A stretch of DNA of 64,000 bases, from NCBI GenBank assembly GCA_944326555.1, contig CALVEK010000002.1, positions 1-64,000 on the forward strand, read 5' to 3'. Numbering within the stretch: position 1 is the first letter of the stretch; each line of letters starts with the position of its first letter. Positions 24,673 to 34,023 of this stretch are shown in pieces. A program made the translations under genes and the position numbers. The stretch comes from Candidatus Gastranaerophilales bacterium (GTDB lineage: Bacteria > Cyanobacteriota > Vampirovibrionia > Gastranaerophilales > Gastranaerophilaceae). The notes beneath the pieces were generated by a model. It ran no database searches. It had not been told where the DNA came from and worked only from the letters and a program-made list of their open reading frames with translations.

Positions 24673-27291
24673 CTAAATACTTATACGCAAGCCAAATTGT
24701 AAACTTACACCATTTCTTCCACCATTTCTAAGCATAGTTTCAAAAAAGCCAGTTATTCTGTCTCCATATCTTTTCTGAACTCCTGCACCATAGCAAACAA
24801 AAGGTTTAACGGACAAATTCGGCAAATATACATCATTAGCTTTAAACTTAGCACTGTCAATGATATTCCATACAAAAGAAACAGCTAAATACGGCTGTAC
24901 AAATTGTTTAAAATTAGCAATCAATTTAATTTTGGGTTCAATTTGTAAAGCATTAAGAGGACGAGTATTTATTTGTATATTAGAAGCAGTTTTGTAGTCA
25001 AAAGTGTTTACAAAAGAATACGAGGTCGTCATACTTGGCTGAATAATGAATTTAGAATCAAAAGCTCTAAAATTATATCCGCTCATTTGAGCAATGCCTG
25101 TATTTAACAAGGCAAAATTTTCAGAACCGTAACTATTATTTGCATCGGAATAGTTTGCACCTACACTGGCTGTCCAAGCAGAAAAGAAATCTCCTTTATA
25201 AAATACTGTGTCTACCCCCAAAATACCACCGTTATTGTTAATTTTATTCCCTTGGTAAGCCTGATTAGAACCGTTATAAGAAAGATACAATCCTTTAATC
25301 ATATACCATCCGTTAGAAATTTTTGAAAGTCCGCTTTCAACACCTATCATGCTGCCATAAGAGACGTTCGATACTTTAGGCCCGTTTTTCAAAGAGACAG
25401 ATTCGAACGTTGTATAAGGTTTAAACCACAAACCATTCCTTTCTTCAGGAAAAACAAATGGGGAATAAGCAAAATTCTTATCTGCGGAAGCAACTTTATT
25501 AATACGAGAAAATTGCGTTTTTGCATCCGGCGGCATTATCATAAGCATATCCAAATTTGAAAAAACATTTTTATAAGTATCAATTTGGGCCAAATAACCT
25601 GCCAATTGGGAGGCGACGCTTCCTGCTAATATTGAAGGATTGAACCCATTTCTGTATAATTCAAAATTTCCATCCGACTTATTATAGCTGACACTATAAT
25701 CATATATAGGTGTAGCAACAGTTGATGTTGAGTATTGAACATAGTCCTTAAGTGTACTATTAGCAAACGGTATAGATATATTCTGTGCAGTAGGTACACC
25801 ACTGATATTTAAACCTTTAACAAGCAATTCACCATTGCCTGTTAAAGAATTTGCAGAAATACTGTCCATTCTGTCTGTTGAAAGATTCATATCCGCATAA
25901 ATATTTGTATTACCATTCAGGCTCAAACTACCAAAATCTACAGAATCAATATCATTGTTTATCATATTAAAATTAGTATTATTATTTAGAGTTGTGTTAG
26001 AAGCATTAAAATAATTTGCTCCACTCAAAAGATGAACAGTACCGTCATTTAGATTAAATGTTCCTGTAAAAGAAGAATTATTACCTCCTAAATTCAAAAT
26101 ACCGCTGCCATCTTTGTTTATCACCCCCAAACCGCTAATACCGCTTTGAACATTATTTGTCCCATTCCCTGCAAAGTTTACAATGCCTGATGATGCATTA
26201 TAGATGTCATTTAACTGTCCATCACTATCATAATTATCTTTAAGAGTAACGCCATCAAGTGTCAATGTTCCCTCGTTGTATATAGCACCGCCCTCACCAT
26301 CAACAACAGAAGAAGATAACTTATTATCTTCCAATAATGAATCGGATATTGTTAAATTGGCACCTGTATTATTGTATATTGCCCCTCCATAGCCATATCC
26401 GTCCGAGTCAACAGTGTTAGCTTTAAAAACAGAGTTTGAAATAACTAAATTCTTAGTATTTGCAATTGCACCACCAAAAGCAACCCCCGTAGATGTTCCA
26501 TCTGCAGAATTATTAAGAAAAGTTGTATTGTCAATAGTCATTTCCTGATTATTATCAATAGCACCTCCGTAAACAAACGGCTGATTTCTCGGGCCATCAT
26601 TACCTTTTACATAGTTATTTTCAAACAAGCTATTTTGAACAGAGGCAACTCCATTGTTAAAAAGAGCACCACCTCTTGCAAAAACATCTGCCGAAGAAAA
26701 ATTTCCGGCGAATGTAGAATTATCAATTGTCATTTGTGCAGAACCATCATCGTTGTAGCCGTTTGAAACTGCTCCACCATATGAACCTGCACCGTTTGTA
26801 TAATTATCCTGAAAAGTTGTACTATCTATAGATATAGTCCCACCATATAAATTATATACTGCACCTGCTATACCATAATTTTGAGTACCTGAATCAACAA
26901 AATTTCCACTAAAACCGGAATCATCTATGCTTGTATTTCCACCGCTGTTAAAAATTGCACCAGCAAAATTAGAACCTTGATACAGCTGCCCCTTGCAATT
27001 CTTTATATCTACTGCAGAAAAATTATTATCCTTACTTAATATAAAACCTCCATAAGAATTGTTTCCATCTATATAATAATGATTCCCTTGAAAGTTTATA
27101 TTATAGTTATAAAAAAGATTTCCAATACTCTCATCCGAATTCAAATTGTTCGTGAAATTAAATACATCGCCATTATTTAAGGTCGTGTTCATTAATTCAT
27201 TAAAGGAATTTATATCAATTGTATTAGCAAAACATGTACAAAAATTAAATACAAAGACAAATATTAACAATATAATCCTAAAATTTTTCAT
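24673..27291 (-). CDS. Autotransporter with Pmp-like beta-helix passenger
   Basis: A protein of 872 residues. Signal peptide about 1-22 (ending TCFA). The passenger, about 60-590, is rich in Asn, Gly and Ser. Recurring GGAI/V/L-x-N (for example GGAIYN, GGAVSN, GGALFN, GGAIDN) alternates with FxxN-type motifs (FQDN, FENN, FLNN). This is the repeat pattern of chlamydial polymorphic membrane proteins and folds as a beta-helix. The last 260 or so residues form an autotransporter beta-barrel with alternating aromatic strands, ending RISI instead of the usual Phe. Likely a surface protein or adhesin (type V secretion). Confidence 0.8.
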   Translation of the reverse strand: MKNFRIILLIFVFVFNFCTCFANTIDINSFNELMNTTLNNGDVFNFTNNLNSDESIGNLFYNYNINFQGNHYYIDGNNSYGGFILSKDNNFSAVDIKNCKGQLYQGSNFAGAIFNSGGNTSIDDSGFSGNFVDSGTQNYGIAGAVYNLYGGTISIDSTTFQDNYTNGAGSYGGAVSNGYNDDGSAQMTIDNSTFAGNFSSADVFARGGALFNNGVASVQNSLFENNYVKGNDGPRNQPFVYGGAIDNNQEMTIDNTTFLNNSADGTSTGVAFGGAIANTKNLVISNSVFKANTVDSDGYGYGGAIYNNTGANLTISDSLLEDNKLSSSVVDGEGGAIYNEGTLTLDGVTLKDNYDSDGQLNDIYNASSGIVNFAGNGTNNVQSGISGLGVINKDGSGILNLGGNNSSFTGTFNLNDGTVHLLSGANYFNASNTTLNNNTNFNMINNDIDSVDFGSLSLNGNTNIYADMNLSTDRMDSISANSLTGNGELLVKGLNISGVPTAQNISIPFANSTLKDYVQYSTSTVATPIYDYSVSYNKSDGNFELYRNGFNPSILAGSVASQLAGYLAQIDTYKNVFSNLDMLMIMPPDAKTQFSRINKVASADKNFAYSPFVFPEERNGLWFKPYTTFESVSLKNGPKVSNVSYGSMIGVESGLSKISNGWYMIKGLYLSYNGSNQAYQGNKINNNGGILGVDTVFYKGDFFSAWTASVGANYSDANNSYGSENFALLNTGIAQMSGYNFRAFDSKFIIQPSMTTSYSFVNTFDYKTASNIQINTRPLNALQIEPKIKLIANFKQFVQPYLAVSFVWNIIDSAKFKANDVYLPNLSVKPFVCYGAGVQKRYGDRITGFFETMLRNGGRNGVSLQFGLRISI

Positions 27292-27432
27292 AAAATTATA
27301 TTATTTTTTCTATAAAAAAATTTTTATCACCGTTATGTCTAAAAAACAAAACTACCCGAACTAACCCGACAAGACTTGAAAACGTAATTCTTGTACAAAT
27401 TTTAATAAAACAAATATAATAAAGGAGGAAAA

Positions 27433-27462
27433 ATGTTTATATTCGGAAAAATTTTTAAATAA
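27433..27462 (+). CDS. Nine-residue upstream ORF (leader peptide candidate)
   Basis: ATG at 27433 is preceded by a perfect Shine-Dalgarno AAAGGAGGAAAA and encodes MFIFGKIFK before TAA. The next gene's own site GGAG starts directly after the stop, and its ATG is 9 nt away. The short frame may couple or attenuate translation of yjbQ. Inference. Confidence 0.4.
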   Translation: MFIFGKIFK

Positions 27463-27470
27463 GGAGAAAT

Positions 27471-27884
27471 ATGAAATTTGCAACTGAATATTTATGGTTT
27501 AATACACAAAATCACAGAGAATATATAAACATAACGGATGAAGTAGAAGAAATAGTCGTAAAAAGCGGAATACGAGAAGGTATGGTATTAGTTTCCGCAA
27601 TGCACATCACAGCGGGAATATACGTTAATGATGCAGAAAACGGACTAATTTCCGATATAGACAAATGGCTGGAAGAAATTGCACCTTTTGACATCAATTA
27701 TAACCATCACCGCACAGGAGAAACAAACGGAGACAGCCACCTCAAAAGCCTTTTAATCGGGCACGAAGTTATTGTACCTGTCACAAACGGAAAACTTGAT
27801 TTTGGTCCTTGGCAACAAATCTATTACGCAGAATTTGACGGACAAAGAAGAAAACGAGTAATCGTAAAAGTTATGGGAGAATAA
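27471..27884 (+). CDS. yjbQ: YjbQ/UPF0047 family protein
   Basis: A protein of 137 residues of the UPF0047 family, some members of which show weak thiamine-phosphate synthase activity. Signatures: [27 protein letters not shown] and [23 protein letters not shown], carrying the conserved metal-site histidines. GGAG precedes the ATG. The physiological role is unsettled in all species. It is a single gene apart from the tiny leader ORF. Confidence 0.92.
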   Translation: MKFATEYLWFNTQNHREYINITDEVEEIVVKSGIREGMVLVSAMHITAGIYVNDAENGLISDIDKWLEEIAPFDINYNHHRTGETNGDSHLKSLLIGHEVIVPVTNGKLDFGPWQQIYYAEFDGQRRKRVIVKVMGE

Positions 27885-27991
27885 AAGCGACCACAATATT
27901 ATTTAACCATTACATATCTTTATAGGGTTCACAATCTGCTACACATATAGTATAATATAAGTAGGGAAAGTAAACTTTAAAGAGGTAAGGT

Positions 27992-28378
27992 GTGTTAATA
28001 GGTGGTATTTCAAGTTCTTTCTCTACTCCAATCAGAGAAAGACAAAAACAAAAGGATGATTTAATTCAAAAAAATTACAATCATATATACGCTCACGAGC
28101 TTGCACACAAGATTGCCGGCGGTTCTTTTGCTGGAGCGATAAGTATAGAAAAAAATTCTGACGGAATCCCAATTGCAGGCCACGTACCAATAAAAATGCC
28201 TGTCTTAGATAAGCTAAATCCTCAAAAAACAATAGAACACGCTAATACTGTCATAAAAGCAGCACTTGCCCCGAGTGATCCGTCCGCTCAAGACTACAAA
28301 GTTGCAGCCGAAGCACTTAGTATAAAATCTATGGCAGAAGACTTAAAAAACAACAAAAAACTTGATGTAATGGCATAG
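27992..28378 (+). CDS. SprA-related putative metallopeptidase
   Basis: A protein of 128 residues, from a GTG start 1 bp after AGAGGTAAGG. The HELAH motif (residues 31-35), followed by AGGSFAGA, is a zinc-binding HExxH. Further on, GHVPIKMP and a helical domain match the family known as SprA-related (PF12118-like). The family is uncharacterised, and peptidase activity is inferred from the motif alone. It is monocistronic with its own terminator. Confidence 0.75.
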   Translation: MLIGGISSSFSTPIRERQKQKDDLIQKNYNHIYAHELAHKIAGGSFAGAISIEKNSDGIPIAGHVPIKMPVLDKLNPQKTIEHANTVIKAALAPSDPSAQDYKVAAEALSIKSMAEDLKNNKKLDVMA

Positions 28379-28400
28379 ATACAAAATAAAAATAAAAAAT

Positions 28401-28434
28401 AAAGGAACTTGCATTAAAAAGCAAGTTCTTTTAT
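28401..28434 (+). terminator. Terminator after the SprA-related gene
   Basis: Stem GGAACTTGC/GCAAGTTCT with loop ATTAAAAA, followed by TTTTATT. Confidence 0.85.
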
Positions 28435-28462
28435 TGTACAAATAATCACAGAAAGGATTTTT

Positions 28463-29083
28463 ATGAAAAAAGTTCTATGTTTTGGAGACAGTAATACATT
28501 TGGTTATATTCCACAAAACGGCTCAAGATACAGCAAAGATAAAAGATGGACAAGCATCATACAAAATCTTACAAACGGGTCTTTCGAAATTATAGAAGCA
28601 GGCTGTAACAATAGAACAGGCTTCGTTAAAAATCCTGCCGGCGATGAATACACAGGCTACAAAGCACTTAGTTCTTTATTAAAAAAGCACAAAGAACTTT
28701 TTTGCATAATACTTGCTATCGGTATCAATGATTTACAAAAATTTTATTCCGTAAATGATAAAGATGTAGAAAACGGATTAAGCAACCTGATTGAAATTAT
28801 AAAAGCAGAAAATCCAAAAACAAAAATCATCATAGCATCTCCGTCTAACATAACAGAGCACATTACAGATGGGGATTTTAAAATTATGTTTGACAAATCA
28901 TCAATCGAAAAATCAAAAAAACTCACACAAATTTACAAGGTAATTGCAACACAAAAAAACTGCATTTTTGTTGATTTAAACGAAATCGCAACCGTATCAA
29001 CAAAAGACGGATTACACTACGAAGAAGCTGAACACGAAAAAATAGCCCAAGCTATGTTTAAAGAATTATCAAAACTTGTTTAA
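28463..29083 (+). CDS. SGNH/GDSL-type hydrolase
   Basis: A protein of 206 residues. Block I GDSNTFG holds the nucleophile Ser, block III GINDL the Asn of the oxyanion hole, and block V DGLHY the Asp/His pair. There is no signal peptide, so it is cytoplasmic, unlike secreted lipases. Candidate substrates are acyl-CoA, aryl esters or polysaccharide acetyl groups. AAAGGA precedes the ATG. Confidence 0.9.
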   Translation: MKKVLCFGDSNTFGYIPQNGSRYSKDKRWTSIIQNLTNGSFEIIEAGCNNRTGFVKNPAGDEYTGYKALSSLLKKHKELFCIILAIGINDLQKFYSVNDKDVENGLSNLIEIIKAENPKTKIIIASPSNITEHITDGDFKIMFDKSSIEKSKKLTQIYKVIATQKNCIFVDLNEIATVSTKDGLHYEEAEHEKIAQAMFKELSKLV

Positions 29084-29092
29084 TACGAAAAG

Positions 29093-29833
29093 CTAAACTT
29101 CCATATACTTCAAATTTTTGCTCACTACAAAATCTGCAGATGTAGACGCTTTAATATCATCAATTGAAAACATCGGATTGATTTCAGACAACACCAATCC
29201 GTCATCAGTAACATTAAAAACACATCTTTCCGTAATTATCATGTTTACTTCTTTGTAAGCGGTCAAAGGCAAATCACACTTTTTAACTATTTTTATTTGC
29301 CCTTTAGAAGTGTGTTCCATTGCGATGATAACTTTTTGCGCCCCAACAACAAGGTCCATAGATCCACCCATACCTGGGACCATTTTTCCGGGTATCATCC
29401 AACTTGCAAGGCTTCCCTCTTCGTCAACCTGCAAAGCACCAAGAACTGTTGCATCAATATGCCCGCCTCTCATCATCGTAAAAGCCATTTGTGAATCGTA
29501 AAAACTTGCACCATACTTAGCTTCTACAAATCCGCCACCTGCATTTATAACTCTTTTGTCAATTTTTTCACCTGACTGATTTTTACCAACACCTAACAAT
29601 CCGTTTTCAGACTGAAATATAACATGCATATTCTCAGGAACATAATTTGCAACTGCCGTAGGTAGCCCTATACCGAGAGTAACAACATCACCCTCTTTAA
29701 ATTCCTTTGCAGCACGTTTGGCAATAATTTCTCTTATCTTTTCTTTGCTCAAACCCTTGTCTTGAGAAATGGGATTTGTAACATTTGATTGATTAACTTT
29801 TTCTGATATTTTGTTTTCAACAGCAAGTTCCAT
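29093..29833 (-). CDS. atoA: 3-oxoacid/acetoacetate CoA-transferase subunit B
   Basis: The catalytic subunit, 246 residues. The nucleophile Glu lies in QSENGLLGVG. GLPTAVANYVPE and GGSMDLVVGAQ are family signatures. The N-terminus is about 25 residues longer than usual (poorly conserved, Asn/Ser/Lys-rich). The ATG follows the stop of subunit A without a gap (TAAATG), so expression is coupled. In fermenters this moves CoA between acetoacetate or butyrate and acetyl-CoA. Confidence 0.93.
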   Translation of the reverse strand: MELAVENKISEKVNQSNVTNPISQDKGLSKEKIREIIAKRAAKEFKEGDVVTLGIGLPTAVANYVPENMHVIFQSENGLLGVGKNQSGEKIDKRVINAGGGFVEAKYGASFYDSQMAFTMMRGGHIDATVLGALQVDEEGSLASWMIPGKMVPGMGGSMDLVVGAQKVIIAMEHTSKGQIKIVKKCDLPLTAYKEVNMIITERCVFNVTDDGLVLSEINPMFSIDDIKASTSADFVVSKNLKYMEV

Positions 29834-30487
29834 TTATTTGTCCTCTTTTACGACAATGTAATCTATAAAAAGTCCCGGAATAACGACTTCGTTAGGGTCA
29901 AGACAATCAACATACTCATCAGCCTGAATTATAACAGTCTCTGCCGCCGTAGCCATTATTGTATTGAGATTTCTGGTTGTACCAAAATATGAAACATTAC
30001 CGAATTTATCTACCTTTGAACCGTATATCAAAGCAAAATCAGCTCCCAGAGGTTTTTCAAATATAAACTTCTTTCCGTCTATATCCATAGTTTTCTTATT
30101 TTCTTCAATAAGAGTACCAACTCCTGTTGGAGTTAACACACCTCCCAAGCCTGTGCCTTTTGCTCTTATTTTTTCTATTAAAGTTCCCATGGGAACTAAC
30201 TCCACATCAAGCTCACCCGAGTGCATCTGTCTTCCTGTCTCAGGATTTGTACCGATATGAGAAGTGATGAGTTTTTTTACCTGCTTGTTTACAATCAACT
30301 TTCCTTTGTCTGCATCAGGGTAGGTCGTATCGTTTGATATCATTGTAAGATTCTTTTTGTTTTGTCTTACAAGCTCATCAACAAGTACATCAGGAGCACC
30401 ACATTCCAAGAATCCCCCAACCATTATGGTTGAGCCATCTTTAATCATACTTATTGCTTCTTTTGCAGAGATTGTTTTTTTCATCAT
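29834..30487 (-). CDS. atoD: 3-oxoacid/acetoacetate CoA-transferase subunit A
   Basis: The partner subunit of 217 residues. The glycine-rich SCOT-A motif is GSTIMVGGFLECGAPDVLVD, and GTGLGGVLTPTGVGT follows. GGGG precedes two adjacent ATG codons (30487 and 30484); either may start the protein. It forms an operon with subunit B. No acetoacetate decarboxylase or thiolase is adjacent, so the exact acyl pair is not settled. Confidence 0.93.
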   Translation of the reverse strand: MMKKTISAKEAISMIKDGSTIMVGGFLECGAPDVLVDELVRQNKKNLTMISNDTTYPDADKGKLIVNKQVKKLITSHIGTNPETGRQMHSGELDVELVPMGTLIEKIRAKGTGLGGVLTPTGVGTLIEENKKTMDIDGKKFIFEKPLGADFALIYGSKVDKFGNVSYFGTTRNLNTIMATAAETVIIQADEYVDCLDPNEVVIPGLFIDYIVVKEDK

Positions 30488-30571
30488 ACCCCAGTTAGTC
30501 TTTTAAATATTCTAGTATAAACATTATAATTTTGAACACTTATAAACAACAATATGGTAAAAAGTCTTAAC

Positions 30572-30609
30572 AAAAAAAATGCCGACTGTTGTTACAGTCG
30601 ACATTTTTT
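30572..30609 (-). terminator. Terminator after pgi
   Basis: Minus-strand stem ATGTCGACTGT/ACAGTCGGCAT flanked by A-run and T-run, so it may work in both directions. Confidence 0.85.
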
Positions 30610-30627
30610 GTAGCAAATTATTGTAAC

Positions 30628-31926
30628 TTACTTAGAAATTCTTCCTGGGACAACAACGCCACCTTTTAAGTTTTTCTTGTAAAACTCAACGTGAGGTTGC
30701 AATACACTATCCAAAACTTCAGGGAATTCAATATTTTTTGTAATTTTCTCAACAATTTCCTGATAAACTGTAGCAAACGCTCTTAATTGAGTCATAGCAC
30801 CGGCTGCTTTTGGAGTAAGTCCCATTCCAAGAGTTTGAACTCTTTCAACAAATGTCGCACCTGTTACTTCATAAGATTTTGTTAAAGCACCGATATATGC
30901 TTCTGCATTTTCTCTACAAACACCATTATCAACAGGAACTGTAAGAGCAAAAACAAGTTTGTTTGCAGGATTGAAATGAGCTTCTGCACTGTGATGCATA
31001 GCATCAGGAACTTTTGCCACCTGTTTTAGAGTATCTTTAACAGACTCGTTTTGCATTTGAGCATGCCAATAAACAGTGTTTTCAAAAATTGAACCCATAT
31101 ATTGATGAACAGAAGGCTCTGTACCGTTCAATTTTGCATCAGCCCAGAAAATACCTTCTTTCAAAGCATCATTAACATCTAAATCAGCAGATAAAGAAAG
31201 TTCTGACATTTCTTGAGCAGATTGTAACATTGCTTTCATGTCTTCTTTTTTCATGCCTGCAAAAGCCAAAGTAAACAGAGCATGGTCATCAAATGCAGAG
31301 AATCTGCCGCCTACATCATCATGAATATACAAATCGCCAAGCCATTTATTTTCGTTTGAAGTTCTTCTGAGTTCACTTTTCTCAGCATTAGCATCAGTAA
31401 CGGCAATAAAGTGTTTATTTGCTAATTTAGCAGCTTCATCTTCTGTCTTGCCTTGAGCTTTGTACGCATCTTTTAACAGATCAAGAACTCTTAAGAAACC
31501 GTCTTTTGTTTCAAATGTAGAACCTGATTTTGAAGCAATCATAAAATTAGATTTTGTAACATCGCCAAGTCTGTATAAAAATCTTTCTAAACTTGCTGAA
31601 TCAACATCAGAGTAAAACTCGATAGAATCACCTTTTACATTCAAACCATTGATTGAAAGCATGTGTTCTACAGTATGTTTTGAGCCGCCTATACCCATAA
31701 CACTCAATTTATTTGAACCTGTCTGTTCTTTTAATTTAGCAGCGAGCTCATATATTTCATCAACTCTTTTTAATTGTTCGGATGGCAGATTAACCCAATT
31801 CAAAAACTGCCCCTGTTTGTTTGCTCTTTTAGCGAATTCATTCACAAAATCAGAAACTTTTGATGAGTATTTTGAAAAATCCACACCAGAAAAGTTTGTT
31901 GTGATATCAGAATTTTTTGTCAACAT
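30628..31926 (-). CDS. pgi: Glucose-6-phosphate isomerase
   Basis: Interconverts glucose 6-phosphate and fructose 6-phosphate in glycolysis. Sugar-isomerase (SIS) motifs: VMGIGGSKHTVEHM for phosphate binding, SKSGSTFET, and the family signature DDVGGRFSAF. The 432 residues fit the short bacterial type. The C-terminus is divergent from E. coli Pgi but keeps the fold's helical end. GGAG precedes the ATG. Single gene. Confidence 0.9.
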   Translation of the reverse strand: MLTKNSDITTNFSGVDFSKYSSKVSDFVNEFAKRANKQGQFLNWVNLPSEQLKRVDEIYELAAKLKEQTGSNKLSVMGIGGSKHTVEHMLSINGLNVKGDSIEFYSDVDSASLERFLYRLGDVTKSNFMIASKSGSTFETKDGFLRVLDLLKDAYKAQGKTEDEAAKLANKHFIAVTDANAEKSELRRTSNENKWLGDLYIHDDVGGRFSAFDDHALFTLAFAGMKKEDMKAMLQSAQEMSELSLSADLDVNDALKEGIFWADAKLNGTEPSVHQYMGSIFENTVYWHAQMQNESVKDTLKQVAKVPDAMHHSAEAHFNPANKLVFALTVPVDNGVCRENAEAYIGALTKSYEVTGATFVERVQTLGMGLTPKAAGAMTQLRAFATVYQEIVEKITKNIEFPEVLDSVLQPHVEFYKKNLKGGVVVPGRISK

Positions 31927-32000
31927 AATAAACTTCTCCTTTTATTTACTCTATACCTTATACATTCTCTGTTTTAAACTAAATCTTTTAAATGCTGAAT

Positions 32001-32204
32001 CTAATCACTTTCTGCAACAACATCAGCCAAAAGTTCTCCGTAACTGTTAAAATGACCTGTCGTTTCTTCAATTATATATTTTAAATCAGGTTTACCTTCA
32101 ATAGACTTTTGCGCACAATCAAACGCTTCTTCCAAATCTTTAAAATCTTTTACCAAAGTTTTTGTAAGATCCGCACCCTTTTTTTGTGTGTATACATGAA
32201 ACAT
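32001..32204 (-). CDS. Small hypothetical protein, 67 residues
   Basis: It starts MFHVYTQKKGADLTKTLV at 32204, behind GGGAG; the longer upstream frame of 29 codons lacks a ribosome site and is rejected. The protein is mixed and acidic at the end (DVVAESD), without signal or membrane segment. It diverges from the GspF-like gene at 32283. Function unknown. Confidence 0.6.
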   Translation of the reverse strand: MFHVYTQKKGADLTKTLVKDFKDLEEAFDCAQKSIEGKPDLKYIIEETTGHFNSYGELLADVVAESD

Positions 32205-32282
32205 ATTACACTCCCTTTCTTTTACTTCCATCATACTACAGAAAAATTTTGAGATTCCGAAAAATTCTGTATAATTAATTTT

Positions 32283-33299
32283 ATGAAACAATTAAATCTT
32301 TCAGAGAAAAAAGAATTTTACAATTCATTGTTGTATCTGTACACAGCAGGATTCTCCTATACAGAGTCGCTAAAATCTATCGAAACATCTTCTCGCAGTC
32401 AGTTAGTTAGACAAATAGCTTTTCAAGTGAGAAAAAAGATAGAAAACGGCATATCCTTTTCTGATGCAATTTCTGCATTCGCGGAAGAACTTGGCGAAGT
32501 ATATTGTATGCTTTTAAAAACAGGCGATATGACGGGGAAGTTAGAAGTTTCACTTTCTAACATATTAAAAGACATCACCAGAATAGAAAATCTAAAAAGT
32601 ACGTTAATTTCTGCACTTGCCTACCCTGTATGTCTTGTATTTGCTGCAATCGGAGTATTCTTTTTCTGCCAGTTCTTCTTCTTTAAAATCTTTGATGTTA
32701 TGTACACAGAGGGTATGTGTACAAATGCAATTGGACAACTGTTTTTATCAGCTATCATTAAAATAATTCTTATATATTTGTTGATTTTTGTACTAATCTT
32801 CTTATTATTCGTCAACAAAAAAACATATCAAAGATTTTTAAACACAGTAGCAGAAAAAACACCGTTGGCAAAACTTATAAACAACTATCATTACTACAAC
32901 TTTTTTTCTGTACTTTCTTCAGCATACGAAGCAGGTATTCCTGTGATTAATGCTGTAAAGTTAGCTACTTCGACACTTAAAACAAAAAAATCAATAATAG
33001 GTGCTTATAAAATTCACTCCATTATGCAAACAGGAGCAACCATTACAATTGCATTTGCTTCAGCATGTCTGTTTTCCGATTTTGCGATGTCTCAGATATC
33101 AATTGGAGAAAAAGCAGGAAAACTTGGAGAATCTTTTCAAAAAATTGCACTCAATTATGAACGTAATCTCCAAGAGTCCATTAATTATTTTTCAAGATTA
33201 ATAGGCCCGTTTATGATTGTACTGGTTGGCTGCCTTGTAGGTTACATTGCCGTTAATTTTTATTCCAGATTATACGGTTCTATGATTAATGCATTCTGA
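32283..33299 (+). CDS. GspF/PilC-family type II secretion/type IV pilus membrane protein
   Basis: A protein of 338 residues with two T2SSF domains (about 8-125 and 195-320), each a helical bundle. Hydrophobic segments lie at about 112-135, 155-178 and 310-332. GDMTGKLEVSLSNI and GEKAGKLGESFQKIA are the repeated domain motifs. It is shorter than the usual 400. No ATPase (GspE/PilB) or pilin gene is nearby, so it is an orphan F protein. A TATAAT lies 7 bp before the ATG, suggesting a leaderless mRNA. Confidence 0.85.
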   Translation: MKQLNLSEKKEFYNSLLYLYTAGFSYTESLKSIETSSRSQLVRQIAFQVRKKIENGISFSDAISAFAEELGEVYCMLLKTGDMTGKLEVSLSNILKDITRIENLKSTLISALAYPVCLVFAAIGVFFFCQFFFFKIFDVMYTEGMCTNAIGQLFLSAIIKIILIYLLIFVLIFLLFVNKKTYQRFLNTVAEKTPLAKLINNYHYYNFFSVLSSAYEAGIPVINAVKLATSTLKTKKSIIGAYKIHSIMQTGATITIAFASACLFSDFAMSQISIGEKAGKLGESFQKIALNYERNLQESINYFSRLIGPFMIVLVGCLVGYIAVNFYSRLYGSMINAF

Positions 33300-33330
33300 T
33301 TTTGTATTATTATATATACAGAAGGTGATT

Positions 33331-34023
33331 ATGTTTAAATATTTTTTAATAATTTTTATTTTTCTTATAGCTATGCCGACATTTGCTTTTGATGAAAATC
33401 AACTTCAAAAGGAATGGAATATTCAAACAAAAATTGATGACATTGGAGCGAAATTGCTCAATGCAAACAAAATTGATAAAAGAATAGTTTTTGCATACAA
33501 CAAAGAAGAAAAGAAATCCCTATTAAAAATAGACCCCGCTATCACAAAGCGACAGGTTGTTCTTTATGAAGGCAGCCTCACTTATATAGAAAATGATGAT
33601 GAATTGGCGGCATATCTTGCACGTGGAATTTTATACGCAATAAAATCTTATCACGGAGCATTTGACGGTTATCTTGGCTCTTTTCAAGTAAAAGCAGCAC
33701 CTAAAAAATTTGAATTAGTTGCCGACAAAAGAGCTGTTGATTTTATGGCACATGCCGGCTATAACCCTGTCGGACTCATTACTTTTATTCAAAAAAGCTG
33801 CCCACAAAAAAGATTTGACAGATTTTCAACAAAAAATCTTACATCAAAAAGACTCGCTCACATATATGAATATATTTATACAAAATATCCATATTATCTT
33901 GTAAATAATCCTTACAAGGAAAATGAACATTATCAAAATTTTCTTTTAACTTCGCTAAATAACAGAAGAATGTTAGCTCAAAAGATAAAAAACGGTTCTA
34001 AGGAAGAACTTGATTATGAATAA
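33331..34023 (+). CDS. Secreted M48-like protein without the catalytic motif
   Basis: A protein of 230 residues with a signal peptide (MFKYFLIIFIFLIAMPTFAF). The segment ENDDELAAYLARG matches the M48 family up to the zinc motif, but HExxH is replaced by ARGIL. The downstream ELVADKRAVDFMAHAGYNP keeps the region of the third ligand and core. It therefore looks like a non-catalytic M48 relative of the BepA/YggG type. The start at 33331 (GAAGGTGATT upstream) begins the signal peptide. It overlaps the next gene by 8 bp. Confidence 0.7.
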   Translation: MFKYFLIIFIFLIAMPTFAFDENQLQKEWNIQTKIDDIGAKLLNANKIDKRIVFAYNKEEKKSLLKIDPAITKRQVVLYEGSLTYIENDDELAAYLARGILYAIKSYHGAFDGYLGSFQVKAAPKKFELVADKRAVDFMAHAGYNPVGLITFIQKSCPQKRFDRFSTKNLTSKRLAHIYEYIYTKYPYYLVNNPYKENEHYQNFLLTSLNNRRMLAQKIKNGSKEELDYE

